Positions 1-12,643 of a stretch of DNA of 64,000 nucleotides are shown here, one piece after another. The translations under genes and the position numbers were made by a program. The DNA is from Heliocidaris erythrogramma. Lineage: Eukaryota; Echinodermata; Echinoidea; Camarodonta; Echinometridae. The notes below the pieces were generated by a model. That model worked only from the letters and a program-made list of their open reading frames with translations, was not told the origin of the DNA and did not search any database. The stretch lies in the NCBI GenBank assembly GCA_025617745.1, contig CM046870.1, positions 5,581,618 to 5,645,617 of the forward strand. Reading direction: 5' to 3'. Position 1 is the stretch's first letter. Every line of letters starts with the position of its first letter.

Positions 1-1999
1 TATATATCTATTAATATAATCTATTAATATAATACACTAAGGATTTGGGACTCCTTTTTTGGTTCAAATAGGCTCCTCCCCTGGCCCTTTCGGTCCCCGC
101 CTTTTGGTACCCACGGGTGGGGAATGGTTCTTAGAGTGGTGGGAGGCACTTCTTAAGGGCTGACGTCCCGTCCATATTTCATAAATTCATTTTTGAAACA
201 TTGAATTTCCGCAGGGAGTAGGCCTAATCATTCTGCCAACCCATGAAGCGGGTTTGTAGCTTCATGCCCAGCCAACCCATACCCTTTACCTGTGAAGGGG
301 AGGTATGCCAAATTAGAACAGCGTGTATACTCCAAGCATAGACTCCAAGTCCATAGTCGCATGTATGGCTTCAATGTACACGGCGCTACAATACACGTGC
401 GTGTAATTCGTTCGCACAGCGCACTGTGTTCTACATGTAGCCTACTGCGTGTACTACGTTTCACGCATATAGAGTTACATCATTATTTTGTGGCTTCACA
501 TACACAGTTTTGTGTGTATGTAACTATGAGTTCACTGTAGTCGCTGGGGGGGGGGGGGGGGGGGGGGGGCATGTCTCGCTGAAGCACATAACCCGGGTGA
601 CGCGTTTATGGTATCCAAAAAAGCAAAAATCAAGAAAAAGGATATCAAATTCAGAGATGATAAAGAGATCCGCGGAAGGGTGGGGGGGGGGGGGTAGGCT
701 TTGGAGTGTAGGGTTAGGGTTAAGGTAGTGTTTAGGGTTTACCTAACCGCACCGGTGGTTGTCGCATAAGTTATGCGACAACCACCAACAGCTGAAATGA
801 CATGAATGGGGAATGACCTTCATACCTTTGGAAAGATGTTATGGTATATCGCCTCAATTCATTCCCTTAGATATGACAGACTAAACTGATATGTAGACAT
901 CATTCGGGGAGGGGATGTGTAGGAGATCACGTCACTTAGGAATATCGGTTGCAACGGTGTAAAGAAGGAGCCCCCCAAAAACAACAACAACAACAACAAA
1001 CAAACAAAAACAAACAAAAACTAACAAAAAACCAACAACAAAAACAAAAAATTCCTTCGAAATTATTTCCACTATGATATGAATACGTATAATGATATTA
1101 ATCCCTTCTCCCCTCGCGCTGGGGGTGATGGGATGACATTGGAATGGGGAGGGGGAGTAGGAGGGAAAATTCAATCCGTCGGTCCTCCCAAGACCCATAT
1201 AAGGGGGCCATAATACCCCTGAAAATAAAATGACAAATTCATTTTTTCCCCTCATTTTTGCATCCTTTACAGGGGACGTACCGCTAATTATGGATGTTAT
1301 GTTTTCATGGCCTTGATTTCTCTGAGTATTAAACCACAGAAACATGGCAAGATCAAATCGCTCCCTCTAGGTCTATGTATGGATATTGTACTGGAACATT
1401 ATTATATCCATATCATTAATCTTCATCAAGATGAAAATGTAATTTTTTAAAACTCATGCAAGCTTTGGATAAATAAGACATACTCACATGTTCAGGGGCG
1501 GATCCAGAATTTAGTATAAGGCGGGTGCAGGTTTGTCAACTTTTGGAAAAGGCAGACTTGTATTTTTTTGGTCTTGCCAGGTTCTTGGAAAGTCGCTAAG
1601 TGGTGGGGGAGGGGAGAGGGTGGGGGGGGGGGGGAAGGTGGCGACAATTTTTCTTTCCGTGAAACCTCCAACAGGAGTGGTGGTTATGGGGGTCCCTGCA
1701 TAATTCTTTGACAAGCAAAAAAGGTTTTCATTCTAAAAGGGGGGGGGGCACAATCGACAAAAGGGCGGATCGTACATGGTCAAAATGCATACTTTCCTTC
1801 CAAAAAGGGGGGTTGGGAGGGCACGGACCGGAAGTACCCCCACCCTGATCCGCCAATGCACATGTTGTAAATACCTTTTGGTAAAAAATAACTTTATCCG
1901 ACTTTTTAATTTATTCACTTGATTATTGTGACAAATTAATGGTACGGTGATTAATCATAAACACAGCTAGCGCCCGTGGATGTCCACGGGCTGCTTCTG
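1..1999. other. Non-coding flank, no gene recognised
   Basis: No coding region is supported. The stretch holds a 24-base G run at 546-569, a shorter one at 682-693, a CAA-rich tract at 961-1050 and several oligo-G runs near 1620-1750. At 1497-1510 and 1845-1858 there are 'ggcggatccag'-type ends that recur elsewhere in the window at MITE termini. Exon 4 of the CYB561 copy lying just to the right was looked for and not found, so it is either absent or beyond the window edge. Confidence 0.6.
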
Positions 2000-2584
2000 C
2001 TAGTATATATATCGTTGCTACAACATCATTAACCGGTTTCATCATTATCGTTATCGTTATCCCTCCTGCTTATGGGATGTTTTGAATATCTTTTTTAACA
2101 GCATAAAACTTCTCCCCCTTATCTCACGATGTAATTTACGGGTATTTTCCTTCTCATAGGGGGCGGCCCATTCGGCCCATCCCTGGATCCGCCAATGCGG
2201 TTGGGTTGGAGGTTGGGTTGCATATTTTCAAAATTTATTTTAGTGATGAGACGAGCTGTTTGGAAGTTCTCGACAGTGTAGAATTGTGGATAAGTTATCC
2301 TTATTATGAACCCGAAATGTATGGGGTGCGATTTCTTGCCTCGGCACCAACGTCCTTTGGAAAGGGCATTAATCTACATTTGCCACACCGTATGAAGAAG
2401 AGGTATATGGGTACCTCGTAGGATTAATTCTTTAAAAAAATACTTGTACGCTGCATGGTAACGATGTCTGCGGAGCGAAAGCCGGGGTAATAATTTGCAA
2501 AGCTATTTGGAAGGGGCATAGGGACGTTGTACCATAATGTGCTATGCGCTACAAGAACGGAATATTAGTTTTACCAATACTCAC

Positions 2585-2739
2585 ATGGACAGCATCAGCT
2601 TCTCCTCGATGCCAATGAGGGCGGTAGCACATGCGCCTCCAAAAATAAAGACCCCGAAGAAAACGTGAAGGGGCTTGTATCTATCCCGTTGTTGAAGAGT
2701 AGCACATGGAAAGGCGAATATGCATAGTCCCATCACCCA
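2585..2739 (-). CDS. CYB561: Cytochrome b561, copy A, exon 3 (partial gene)
   Basis: The exon is 155 nt, entered in phase 0 and left in phase 2. It encodes a transmembrane segment and the KPLHVFFG motif that carries the fourth haem-ligand histidine of cytochrome b561. The acceptor 'tatacag' (AG at 2741-2740) and the donor GTGAGT (from 2584) are intact. The same exon in copy B has lost its acceptor AG, so copy A has the better splice signals here. Exon 4 is not visible to the left within the window. Confidence 0.88.
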
Positions 2740-3309
2740 CTGTATATAGAGACGGAAATGGTAGTGGATTAAACTTCAGCCTGGCTCACACGAGGCGTCA
2801 TCATGCTGACGTTAGGCCCGCATCAGTGACTTGTACGGTCTTTTGCGCCTCGTAAAGGCCACCGCACACCTTACGATTGGTCTCCGATTTGTGAAATAAG
2901 TCGATATGGCATTAAATACTGGCATTTTAACAAATGAAATCTACCCTATTCAGGTTCTGAAAAGTAATATGAATACTAAACATAGGGTTTTGGTGAGCTG
3001 TCAGCTTTCTACAGGGAATAAGGGCAAATTTAGTTTCAAATCGTAGGCAGTCGTACGATTTTTGTGACGTCACTACGACTCGGAGCCGATTTGGCCATTC
3101 CACCGACTAGAAAACTCGGCAAAGGCCGTATTATCTATTTTACTATCTGTGTGACTATTCAGACCCGCTATTAAAATATTTTTTGTTTTTAAATGATTTG
3201 CTAAATGATCACTGGCGTAGATAGGGGGCCGGGGGCCATGGCCCACCCCCCCCCCCTATTCAGCCACTAAAAAAAAAGCGAGAGCGAAAAAGCGGGGGAA
3301 GTGAAAGAA

Positions 3310-3880
3310 AGGGGCCTAAAAAGGCGCTGTATACAAGCCGTTATCTTTCTCTCAAAAGTTGCTAAAACGTCAAAGTTTTCGCGCTTCGCGCGAGAAGGGG
3401 GAAATAACTCTCCTCTCCCTGCACCAACCCCTGTTACACAGAGTGAAATTTGCATCCAAATAATTGAAGAGCAGTCCGGGCGTCGAACTATAACATTCCG
3501 CCAACAAAAATTGTTTGCTACGAGCCGTTATCTTTCTCTCAAATTTGTTAAAACGTAAGATCTTTCGCGCTTCGTGCGGGAGGGGGGAAACTCCCCCTCC
3601 CTGCACCCACCCCTGTTAGACACAGTGCAGTATTGCGTCCAAAATAACTGAAAAGCAGTCAGGGCGTCGAAATAACTTTCCGCCTAAAAAGGTGCTACGA
3701 ACCGTTATCTTTCTCTCAAATTTGCTATAAAACGTCAGAGCTTTCGCGCTTCTCGCGGGAGGGGGAAAACTTCCCCCTCCATGCACCCACCCCATGGGGA
3801 GCACGCTTTGCGTGCTCATCACCAATTATTTCGCACTCTTCGTGCGCTCACAACCGCCCCCCTAAAATGAAAACCTGGCT
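3310..3880. repeat. Tandem repeat of about 175 bp in CYB561 intron 2, copy A (about 3 units)
   Basis: Three degenerate units are marked by 'gcgcttcgcgcg'-like cores at about 3378, 3567 and 3745, plus a partial unit near 3800-3850. Each unit also contains 'cgttatctttctctcaaa' and a 'ccctgttaca' element. The orthologous array in copy B (37640-38610) has about five units and a partial, so copy number differs between the duplicates. Short open frames here are products of the repeat and not genes. Confidence 0.8.
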
Positions 3881-4346
3881 ATGCGGTTGGATCCTTCACG
3901 TATATGCCCCCCCCCCCTATTGAAAAATCTGGCTACGCCTGTGCAAGTGATAATACATTTTCTTCGGAAATCGGATCGCAGACCATCGTAAGGTGTGTGG
4001 TGGCCTTAAAAGAGTGCTAAAATGAAAAGTGCATGCAAACAAAACTTTTAATAACTGGTGTGTGGGTTAATTGTCTTCACGTACAAGCTCCATTAGCGCA
4101 GGTAATGGTCGAAATGACTCCTGGTGTGCAACAGCATAAGGATGATAAAAGCTACGTCCATTATCTTGCGTTCTCAATGACGTGGAGAATTTTTGGACAC
4201 TATTAACATTAACCAATAACATTTCTATTGAAGTGCGATGATCAGCTATATTTACTACTTAGAAATAGAAATAGCTCCATTTTGTCAAAGCAACAACAAC
4301 AAACAACAAACAAACAAACAAACGCCCGTGTCATTATCCGCCTTAC

Positions 4347-4549
4347 CTGAATTGCAAAGAGGATGAAGACAGTTATTCCGATCCAGCTGTGGATGGAGTA
4401 GACGTTTGGTAAATCATTAGCCTCATGGTACTGCCATACCGCCGCCATAGCTATGCATGCGCAGAACAGGGCCAGGCAGTGTAAGAGGGCGTGTGCCACT
4501 TTGACCCAAGTATGAGGTGTCCGTCGGCACGCACGGTACATCATCAAGG
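4347..4549 (-). CDS. CYB561: Cytochrome b561, copy A, exon 2 (partial gene)
   Basis: The exon is 203 nt, entered in phase 1 and left in phase 0, with acceptor 'cccatttag' and donor GTAAGG. It encodes ALMMYRACRRTPHTW, then KVAHALLHCL and YSIHSWIG. The last two are the second and third haem-ligand histidine motifs of CYB561 and lie in hydrophobic segments. It differs from copy B exon 2 by about five residues (for example YRAC versus YHAC and NDLPN versus NGLPS). Exon 1 is absent to the right: from 5482 the sequence changes to a retrotransposon flank. Confidence 0.9.
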
Positions 4550-4639
4550 CTAAATGGGAAACAGAAGGAGGAACATGGGTTTCCATGGTGATTTATGAGA
4601 AGGATGGTAGGGATACTGCCATAATCCATACTTATAGAA

Positions 4640-5250
4640 AAGAAGTTGTGAGTTCGATTGGAACACGGTGAGTCACAGTGAAATAACAAAAGCAATGTGA
4701 AGTATGACCACATTGACTCACAATATGTACATAGCATAAACCCAGTATCACAGTGTGAACACATTTACCTACAGTGTGAACAATGTAAACAGCATAAAAA
4801 CACAGTATTACGGTGGGAACACAGTGTGGACACAGCAAAAAGTGCCACAATTAATGTGAATAAAGCATAAAATACCGTGTCATATAGTGTGAACACATTG
4901 ACTCACAGTGTAAACACTGAGAACACAATATAAAATACAGTTTGACAGTATGAAAACATTGACGTACAGTTTGAACAATGATAAAACACAGGGTCACTGT
5001 GTGAATACATTGACTCACCGCGTGGACAATGTTAATACAACATGAAACACGTACAGTGTCAAAATGTGAAAATATTGACCCATAGTGACCCATAGTGTAA
5101 ACACAGTGTATACAATATACATTACTAGAGTGTGAGCACAGTGTAAACCCATTGACCAACAATGTGCACACAGTGTAGAACACAAGGTGTTCACAGTGAG
5201 AACAACTACATTTCTGCAGACAGTGTAAAATCACAGCATGTTCACATCCA
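4640..5250. repeat. CACTGTG/GTGAACAC-rich array in CYB561 intron 1, copy A
   Basis: The stretch is built from irregular words such as 'cacagtgtgaacacattgac' and 'agtgtgaacac', spaced about 30-60 bases apart. It matches 36130-36730 in inverted orientation. The words are self-complementary in part (CACAGTG / CACTGTG), so both strands carry the motif. Long open frames across it on either strand are explained by this low complexity and are not annotated as genes. Confidence 0.8.
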
Positions 5251-5481
5251 ATTTCACAATCTACAATTTTCTTGTGTCCTTGTTTCCCTGTTAAATCGGG
5301 TGGTTAATTTATTTAAAAATCTATATACATTGTCTATTTGTTTTCAGCAAGAGAAAACTATGTTATGTGTACACAAACACATTTTATTTTGGTGGAAAAT
5401 CGATCTTTTCTTCACCCATCTTTTTGAAATATGAACTCTCTTTCTGAATTATCAAGGGGTATTTTTGCTATTAGATTAATA

Positions 5482-6012
5482 GCATTTTTGCAATGCTCTG
5501 TTAATTATTTCATACAGAATCTAAAAAAAAAAAAAAATGCATGACAATATCCCTTAATGTTTTTTTCCACTTGGTTATTTTTTTTTTTACCTACTCAGCT
5601 GCACAGCGCCCTCTTCGGGTATAATGTCGGGCTTGTGTACATTAGATTCATTAGATACATTAGATTCCTAATATTATCACGTACGTACGAGTTGCGTTAT
5701 TTATCCATAGACATTTTGGCGGGAAAATTAAATCTGCTCCTCCACTACACCCAGCGGCAACGGTGCCAACAAGTAGCCGACACCAGCCCTTCGACCTACA
5801 CCCCTCTTTGGCTTCTGTCCAGTCTACTTCTTATAGCTTCTGGCGAAATCTGACTTCGTTCCAGTCGCCTAGTTAGTGGAGGCTGAGGCTGGGGTTACCC
5901 ACAGGCGTTCCCATGGTGATATTGTCACTCATTCTCATACTTTTCTCCACGTATTAATAACATTACAATAACACGTAAGAGGTTGATTAATTCATTAACA
6001 TGCGCATGAGAT
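5482..6012 (+). mobile_element. Probable 5' flank and 5' UTR of a split non-LTR retrotransposon
   Basis: This lies between the end of the copy A homology (5481) and the ORF1 start at 6013. It contains oligo-A (5523-5537) and oligo-T (5579-5591) tracts, then less AT-rich sequence from about 5600 ('cagctgcacagcgccctc') leading to the ORF1 ATG. The element's 5' end cannot be fixed by eye, because non-LTR elements lack terminal repeats. Copy B has no counterpart, so the stretch is inserted relative to the B arrangement. Confidence 0.5.
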
Positions 6013-6818
6013 ATGGCGTCCTCTAGTTCTTTGTCCTCAGGAGAAGAGGATTACATTAATGCAGCAGATAATCCAAAATTTCGGGATACACCGGAGGTAT
6101 TATCTTCCGATTGTCACACTCTCCGTGAGGAGAGTGATGACGATTCAAATTGTTCATGGAAAACGGCAATGAACAGAAATTCTGTCAGATCCAAGAAAGG
6201 GGCAAGGGTAAGAAGCAATAGCGATGGTATGTTAAATACGAAGAACAAGAAGATTCCTAAATTCTCAACTCCAACGCATTCAAGTAGGAAAGTGGTCATT
6301 GTTGGTCTGGAAAAAAATGTATGCAGTGCTAATCAAGTGCGGGTTTACAGAGAAATTCATGATCTCGTTGGAAAACTTGTAGGTATGGTTAAAGTAAAAA
6401 ATATGTTGATTTTGACATGTGAGAATGAGAAACAAATTATAACCCTGTTACAGTTAACACAGTTGGCTGGTTTAGACGTAAAAGTTACACGTTATGAAGA
6501 AGATCAGGTGGTTACAACGAAAGGGGTCATCCATAGAATCGATACTCAAATCAGCAATGAAGAAATAGCAGATGTATTAAGAGAACAAAATGTAATAAAT
6601 GCTAAGCGATTTAGGAAGAAGATCAATGGAGAAATGGTACCCACTCCATCGGTACTTATTACTTTCAAAGGTAAAAGTAAACCGGATGCTGTAAATTTTC
6701 TCTATGAGATTAGGCGTGTGGATAACTTTGTCCCACCCGTGACAAGGTGTCATAAGTGCCAACTATTTGGTCATATGAAAGATAATTGTAGGGGTAAAAT
6801 ACGTTGCGTGAGATGCGA
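6013..6818 (+). mobile_element. Non-LTR retrotransposon ORF1, N-terminal part, cut in the second zinc knuckle
   Basis: This is an ORF1 (gag-like) nucleic-acid chaperone of a LINE. The ATG at 6013 opens a frame with an acidic, serine-rich N-terminus and a basic stretch near residues 58-85. Two RRM-like beta-alpha units follow (from about 92, KVVIVGL, and from about 168). The first CCHC knuckle is complete (CHKC-x4-H-x4-C at about residues 248-261), but only the first two cysteines of the second knuckle (CVRC) remain. After 6818 the frame runs into satellite sequence. The missing knuckles and ORF2 are on the opposite strand at 58428-54089, sharing the 11-base overlap 'cgtgagatgcg' (6807-6817 and 58418-58428). 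The frame is open up to the cut, so the insertion looks young. Confidence 0.88.
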
Positions 6819-6831
6819 GTGTTATATTTCT

Positions 6832-7735
6832 TTGAGTTTCGAGTTTCAAGTCAACAGTTCGAGTTTCAAGTCACACATTCGAGTTTCAAGTCACACATTC
6901 GAGTTATGAGTCAACAGTTCGAGTTTCAAGTCACACATTCGAGTTTCTAGTCACACATTCAAGTATCAAGTCACACATTCGAGTTTCAAGCCAACAGTTT
7001 GAGTTTCAAGTAAACAGTTCGAGTGTCAAGTCACACATTCGAGTAATGAGTCAACAGTTCGAATTTCAAGTCACAAATTCAAGTATCAAGTCACACATTC
7101 GAGTTTCAAGCCAACAGTTTGAGTTTCAAGTCACACATTCGAGTTTCAAGTCACAAATTCGAGTTTCAAGCCACATATTCGAGTTTCAAGTCACACAATC
7201 GAGTTTCAAGTCACACATTCGAGTTTCAAGTTACACATTCGAGTTTCAAGCCAACAGTTCGAGTTTCAAGCCAACGGTTCGAGTTTCAAGTCACACATTC
7301 GAGTTTCAAGCCAACAGTTCAAGTTTCAAGTCACACATTCGAGTTTCAAGTCACACATTCGAGTTTCAAGTCACACATTCGAGTTTCAAGTCACACATTC
7401 GAGTTTCAAGCCAAGGGTTCGAGTTTCAAGTCACACATTCGAGTTTCAAGTCACACATTCGAGTTTCCAGTCACACATTCGAGTTTCAAGCCAAGGGTTC
7501 GAGTTTCAAGTCACACATTCGAGTTTCCCGTCACACATTCGAGTTTCAAGCCAAGGGTTCGAGTTTCAAGTCACACATTCGAGTTTCAAGTCACACATTC
7601 GAGTTTCAAGTCACACATTCGAGTTTCAAGCCACACATTCGAGTTTCAAGTCACACATTCGAGTTTCCAGTCACACATTCGAGTTTCAAGCCAAGGGTTC
7701 AAGTTTCAAGTCACACATTCGAGTTTCAATTTAGG
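6832..7735. repeat. Satellite array, 20-bp unit, about 45 units
   Basis: The unit is 'gagtttcaagtcacacattc', repeated head to tail with substitutions such as 'ccaacagttc' or 'ccaagggttc' in the second half and a few 'gagttatgag' variants near 6901. The period is 20, so 60 bases make 20 codons and two frames stay open for over 200 codons, giving repetitive peptides (FEFQVTHSSF). These are not credible genes. The array begins exactly where the retrotransposon ORF1 is cut. Confidence 0.95.
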
Positions 7736-7739
7736 AGTG

Positions 7740-10700
7740 TTATTGTTCTATAATTTTAGTCCATAACTTTGCTATTTTACATTTTCTGTGTTCATGAATG
7801 AGCAGAGCATGAAAAATCATAAAATTCCCTTTCCATTGATACCAAACATGGCATATAACTTTCCAGTACGTCCAAAGAAAATATGAATTAAAGTTTGAAA
7901 CTGCTTGCATGTAATTTGTATGGCGAGGAATATTCGGATCCCGTCAACGTCCAGCCTTCGATGCTATGGGCAGCCAAGTTGGACAACTGTATCAAAACTA
8001 CTATGGACAGCCACGTTGGACAACTGTATCAGAATGATAAATGCACAAATCACGTACAGCATCTTCATCCTATTCACTCTCTTTTTACTTTCTGTATATC
8101 ATCCTATAGATTCCATTTGATCTTAGTTTCTTCCTTCATATTCATTTGTCATTCTTTTAAGCTGCACGGCATCATTGCGGGCACATCGTTCTGACACGAT
8201 TGCAGTTCCAGTTGAATTTCATTTCCTTTACTACTTCAAAACACTCGTCTTTATTCAGTTTTCCTTCACAAAAATCTTGACTTAATTTTGGTACATGTAT
8301 ATCATATACCAATCCACAAGATTTTTTGTTTTCATTTTCCTTCAATCCATATGGTTTCGTAAAAGTTCCTGATTATCTTTTAATATCTTTCTTCTTTCCT
8401 TAATCACCTAGCTCTCCTTCGTCATTGTTCATATTTCTTTGACTCCAATAGTTGTGTGCAGTATTGCATATTCTTTTCACCTTGGCCTAATATCATCCAG
8501 CCCGAGGTCGCACCTTTAATCATTGACAATAATCATAAAAATTTTCAATTCCATTTTCTTTGTTTGAACTTCGTCACTTATGGTCTTCAAAGATGTGTTC
8601 ACCAACTATTTCTCCAGATTTCTAATTTCTTCCTCTAATCTTCAGTTTTCATGAAATCCCACAAAACAATGTTATCTAAAATTTGAGGTGTGAATGTATA
8701 TTCATAATATATTCATAATATTGTCATAAGTGTCGTACTGGTTATCGAACCCACGATCCTCGCATTCCCTGTCGAGTGCTTAAACCACTCGGCTACACCT
8801 TTACTTCCTTATACACTTACATGTACACTGTACACTTTCACACACACCCAAACACACACACACCCAGCACACCCACACCCACGCACGCACATACGGTATG
8901 CATACACACATAGTCATACACTGATATTAACGTCTCAAACATGCATTAACATCTCAAACTAATTAACATGCTTTAACAAATCATGGACACTAATTTGCAT
9001 AAATAATCTTACAATTCAAACTTCAATGGCTACAGTACACAAACTGTATGCCCGCACACAAGTCATACACATCAACAAAGAGGCATGCGCTTGCAAACCT
9101 ACACAGAAACAGTCAAACTTACACGCATTTTATACATGTAGTCCCTTAGCTTTGATTTTAGGCTATTCTAAGAATGAAAGTAATGAATTTGAGAGTTAAG
9201 GAAAAGCTCCTGTAAGTACAGGGTTTTTTTTTTAATGTGGAGGAAAAAAATGCCCAAAGTTGCCTATTTGAATAATGGAAGAACAGAAACATTTTTATTG
9301 TACTAACTTTTACAGTAATACACTTGATATGCTGATAATAGAGCACATGCAAAATTGCATACTGAGTAATATATCTCCAAACATGGTAGCTTCCCAGTTT
9401 TGTCTAAACTCTCAACAATGGAAATCAGTTAACATGTACTTGTTCTTCACATTTAAATACATACAAATGTATAACAAGGAAAAGTACAAGAGATTGGTCT
9501 GTACAATGTGGCTAAGTGCAGCTTTGAATTGCTATTTTGGCAAGTTAGTTGCTTATCTGGCTAATTATAGCTTTGAGTAGGAATAATCTGTTGTTTGGTT
9601 TCCTATTAAAGGCAAAACATTTAGCCTCTATGGAATAAAATGTTTTTTCTATAATTTCATAAAGGAGCAAAATGCAGTATTAGGAGATAAACAGAATGTA
9701 GACCTGTAAAACAAGCAAAGAAACCCAAATTCTGAACAGTGAACTCAGATAATGCAACATGTCATTTGAAGTTTTCATGCAGGCATCATCAATAACTACT
9801 TCAATTGTTCTTTACACATATATCTAAATACATAACAGATTAGCATGAAACTATGTCAACAGGAGATTAGCACTGACTACAACACATTGGTCTCTATTAA
9901 CAGCAAGTGAGTGGTAACAATCTGGAACTTCAAGTTCTAGTTATCATACTGTGTAAATTTGCATCAAACTGGGATTTTAAAAGCAGGCAGTTATAATTGT
10001 TTTTGTAATAATTTTTTCAGTTAATTATGTCTGAGCAAAGATTTATCAGAACTCATAGGAATTACACGAACGTCTGGAAAAGTCAAAGACACTAAATTCC
10101 AGCTGTCATTTGCACACAATGTTAACAAGTTTGTAACATCTGAAACAAATTAGAAGCCCAGGTTGTACATATTTTCTTCCTTAAATGCACTTTCTCATAC
10201 ATTTGGCAATTTGTTTGGTACAAAAAAACAGGTTAAATATAAAAATTTAAAATAAATAATTACTATCAAATCATGTTGCTGTAGGCAGTTAACCATAAAA
10301 ACTGCTGCAAGGATTAAAAGAGGCTACAGATATGGTTAAAATTGCTGCAATATGCACAGATAGTCAGATTCATCATTAAAATGAAGTTAAATGCACCGAC
10401 ACAGATAATTTTAGTCACAATAACAATTAAAAAAAAAAGAATATAAGATAAAATGAAGACTTAGCTTGACACTGACAGTGTTAACATTGTGTAACATCTG
10501 AAACACTTTTCATCTAGAAATAAAATCATAGATGTAATGGAATTTCTCCGAATTTTTTTTGGTTTTACATTTCCCCTAATGTACCATTCTTATAACCTTA
10601 GATATAACAGAATTTCCCAAATTTTTTCTGATTTTACTTTTCCCCTAATGTATCATTTTTATAACTGTATTTAAAATTTATGTGGTCACTTTCTATTTGT

Positions 10701-10860
10701 TATAGAAAATTCCTATTCGACCATTTCAAAGTTTTGTCACTTTTCCAAATTCAAAATGCTAGAAAAGTCTGATATCCATGAGAAAATGATTAGAACTTGG
10801 TAACAATACATACATTTTCCCCATTTTCCCTAGATAGTGTACTTAACAATCCTGAAAGCA
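7740..10860. other. AT-rich intergenic sequence without a recognised gene
   Basis: No conserved coding sequence is visible. The stretch includes a tRNA-like segment at 8737-8799 and a CA-rich tract at about 8838-8900. Short open frames here have no recognisable motif or splice context. Confidence 0.55.
8737..8799 (-). repeat. tRNA-derived sequence (serine/leucine-like), probable SINE head
   Basis: Read on the minus strand it begins GGTGTAGCCGAGTGGTTTAAG, apart from wobble a good Pol III A box (TAGCCGAGTGG). It ends with GGGTTCGATAACC, a B box with one extra base. The acceptor stem does not close convincingly and the T arm is imperfect, so a functional tRNA is unlikely. A tRNA-derived SINE or tRNA pseudogene is the better reading. 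Confidence 0.5.
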
Positions 10861-10865
10861 GTCAA

Positions 10866-10985
10866 GTCAAAGGGGTTGGGTTGAGTGGAGTCAACAAGGG
10901 TTTGTGTCTCAGTAAAAAAACGGTCGAGTCCTGAGTCGAGTCAGGTCGAAAGAGGGTTGAGTCTTGAGTTGAGTCAAGTACAAAA
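10866..10985. repeat. GAGTC-rich short tandem stretch
   Basis: Irregular repeats of 'gagtc' and 'gagttgagtc' occur across about 120 bases. The word resembles the core of the satellites at 6832-7735 and 58449-60062, although spacing is irregular and the array is short. Confidence 0.5.
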
Positions 10986-11039
10986 ATGGGTTCAAGGTAA
11001 ATTTACATATCAATTTGGGTTGCAAACAGAACACCAACT

Positions 11040-11470
11040 GCATACCCTGTCTACAAGAATAAAGTAGTATCAAATGGCATACTCTGTCTATAAGAATACA
11101 AAGGCATCAAAAGACACACCCTTTCTACAACAATAAAATGTCATCAAATGGCATAACCTGTCTAATGGAGCATTGCAAGAAACTTGTAATCAATTGCAAA
11201 TCGATTTTGGGTCCCAAAATCAAGCATAATCCCACAATCAATTGCAAATTTGTACTTTCTGGTCTGCTTCTTACAATAAGAAGTAAAAATTGATCTATCA
11301 CTTGTACATTTGCAACAGAAACTTGCAATTGATTGCAAATATTTTTTTGCAACACCCCTAAGAATAAAATAACATCAAATATCACACCTTCTGTATAACA
11401 ATACAAAGTACATGCACCATCAAATGGCATACCCTGTCGAAGAATAAAATGCATTAATGGCATATCCTGG
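11040..11470. repeat. Minisatellite of about 44 bp interrupted by a short insertion
   Basis: Units built from 'agaataaaat.catcaaatggcat.ccctgtct' occur at 11056-11165 and resume at 11358-11470. The intervening 11166-11357 has partly inverted ends ('gcaagaaacttg' and 'cagaaacttgcaattg') and lacks the repeat. It looks like a small mobile insertion into a pre-existing minisatellite. Confidence 0.55.
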
Positions 11471-11899
11471 ACTTGCAATATCACCCACAAAACTAGAGTC
11501 AAAGATGCCAGTGAGTGCTTTTGGAAAAGCCAGAAAATTGACTATAATTATGTATTTGCCAAGTTAAACACAAAGAGCAACCTGACATTATCCTACAATG
11601 TGCTATGTAACCAGCAATGCAAGAGAGCAAGATAAAGCACATCGATTGTGGATGATCTACTTATGACAATAGATATGGAGATCTGGGAATCATGCAGTGG
11701 AATGGTAGTCCCTCTGGTACAGACTTTGCAACACCGGACAAAAGCAAAGATCTATCACAAGCCAAATTCCTGGTCTTGACAATCAACCTGTTTGTATGCA
11801 AGATGCCCAGAATACTGTTCACATAGTGTTTTTGATTTGTTAATCAAACATGATGGAGGATAAGTCAAATATATAATCTGAACAGATTGGAAAAATTCA

Positions 11900-12509
11900 T
11901 TAAAGGGCAAGTCCAGCCCAACAAAAAATGGATTTGAATAAAAAGAAAAATCTAACAAGCACAATGCTGAAAATTTCATTGAAATCGTGTATAAAATAAG
12001 AAAGTTATGACATTTTAAAGTTTCGCTTAATTTCACGAAACAGTAATATGCACATCCTAGTCAGTATGGAAATGAGGGGACCGATGACGTCACTAACTCA
12101 CTATTTCTTTTGTATTTTATTATATGAAATATGAAATATAATTTTTTTCTGCATTATAATTTTAAACAAGGTTTGATTCCTCTCTGAACATGTGGAAAAT
12201 CCTTTTTTGCATCATCTTGTGATTCAATAAAGAGCTTCCTTATTGACAAAACTGCAATATTTGAAATATTCTGTATCTCATATAATAAAATACAAAAGAA
12301 ATAGCGAGTGTGTGACATCATCGGCTCGCTCATTTGCATATCACCCCTGTTGTGCATATAACTGTGTTTTTTTTAAATAAGCGAAATTTCAAAGCGCCAT
12401 AACTTTCTTACTTTATATCGGATTTCGATGAAACTTTCAGTGTTATGCTTGTTTAATTTTTCTCTTTTAATTCAAATTAACTTTTTGTTGGGGTGGACTT
12501 GCCCTTTAA
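11900..12509. mobile_element. TTAA-flanked palindromic MITE
   Basis: The element starts TTAAAGGGCAAGTCCAGCCC and ends GGTGGACTTGCCCTTTAA, giving terminal inverted repeats with a TTAA target duplication. The similarity continues inward: 'tgacgtcactaactcac..ttcttttgtattttattatatgaaat' on the left is mirrored on the right, so the whole 610-bp element can fold back. TTAA targets are used by piggyBac- and Kolobok-type transposons. The element at 63226-63843 belongs to the same class. Confidence 0.85.
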
Positions 12510-12643
12510 GGTGGAGAGGCTGAAGTGACCAGAAAATGGCCACTGACTTAACATGAGTGACCTCCGACGTGGGTAGCGAGCTGGTGAGGCTCATGAAGTT
12601 GCAGGTATCACTGTCAGTATTGTAAGTGGTGAACACAAGAACT

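Larger units (their letters stand above)
2000..5481 (-). repeat. Inverted duplicate (copy A) of the CYB561 intron 1 to intron 3 region
   Basis: This block is the reverse complement of about 35929-39865, with small indels and scattered substitutions. It includes CYB561 exons 2 and 3, the CACTGTG-rich intron 1 array and the tandem repeat in intron 2. The match ends on the left near 2000, where 'catcattaaccggtttc' is the last clearly shared stretch. On the right it ends at 5481, where the shared 'attagattaata' matches 35929-35940 after a 9-base indel. Divergence of a few percent fits either a recent duplication or two haplotypes of a highly polymorphic species. Confidence 0.9.

Noticed and set aside
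3267..3825. Several short frames in the intron 2 repeats
   Set aside because: They recur with the tandem repeat period and differ between units.
6832..7735. Regular 20-bp repeats resembling a CRISPR array
   Set aside because: The repeats are contiguous with no unique spacers, and the context is eukaryotic.
7046..7766. Two overlapping open frames of over 200 codons encoding FEFQVTHSSF repeats
   Set aside because: They are a by-product of a 20-bp satellite without stop words. Several frames are open and there is no splice or start context.
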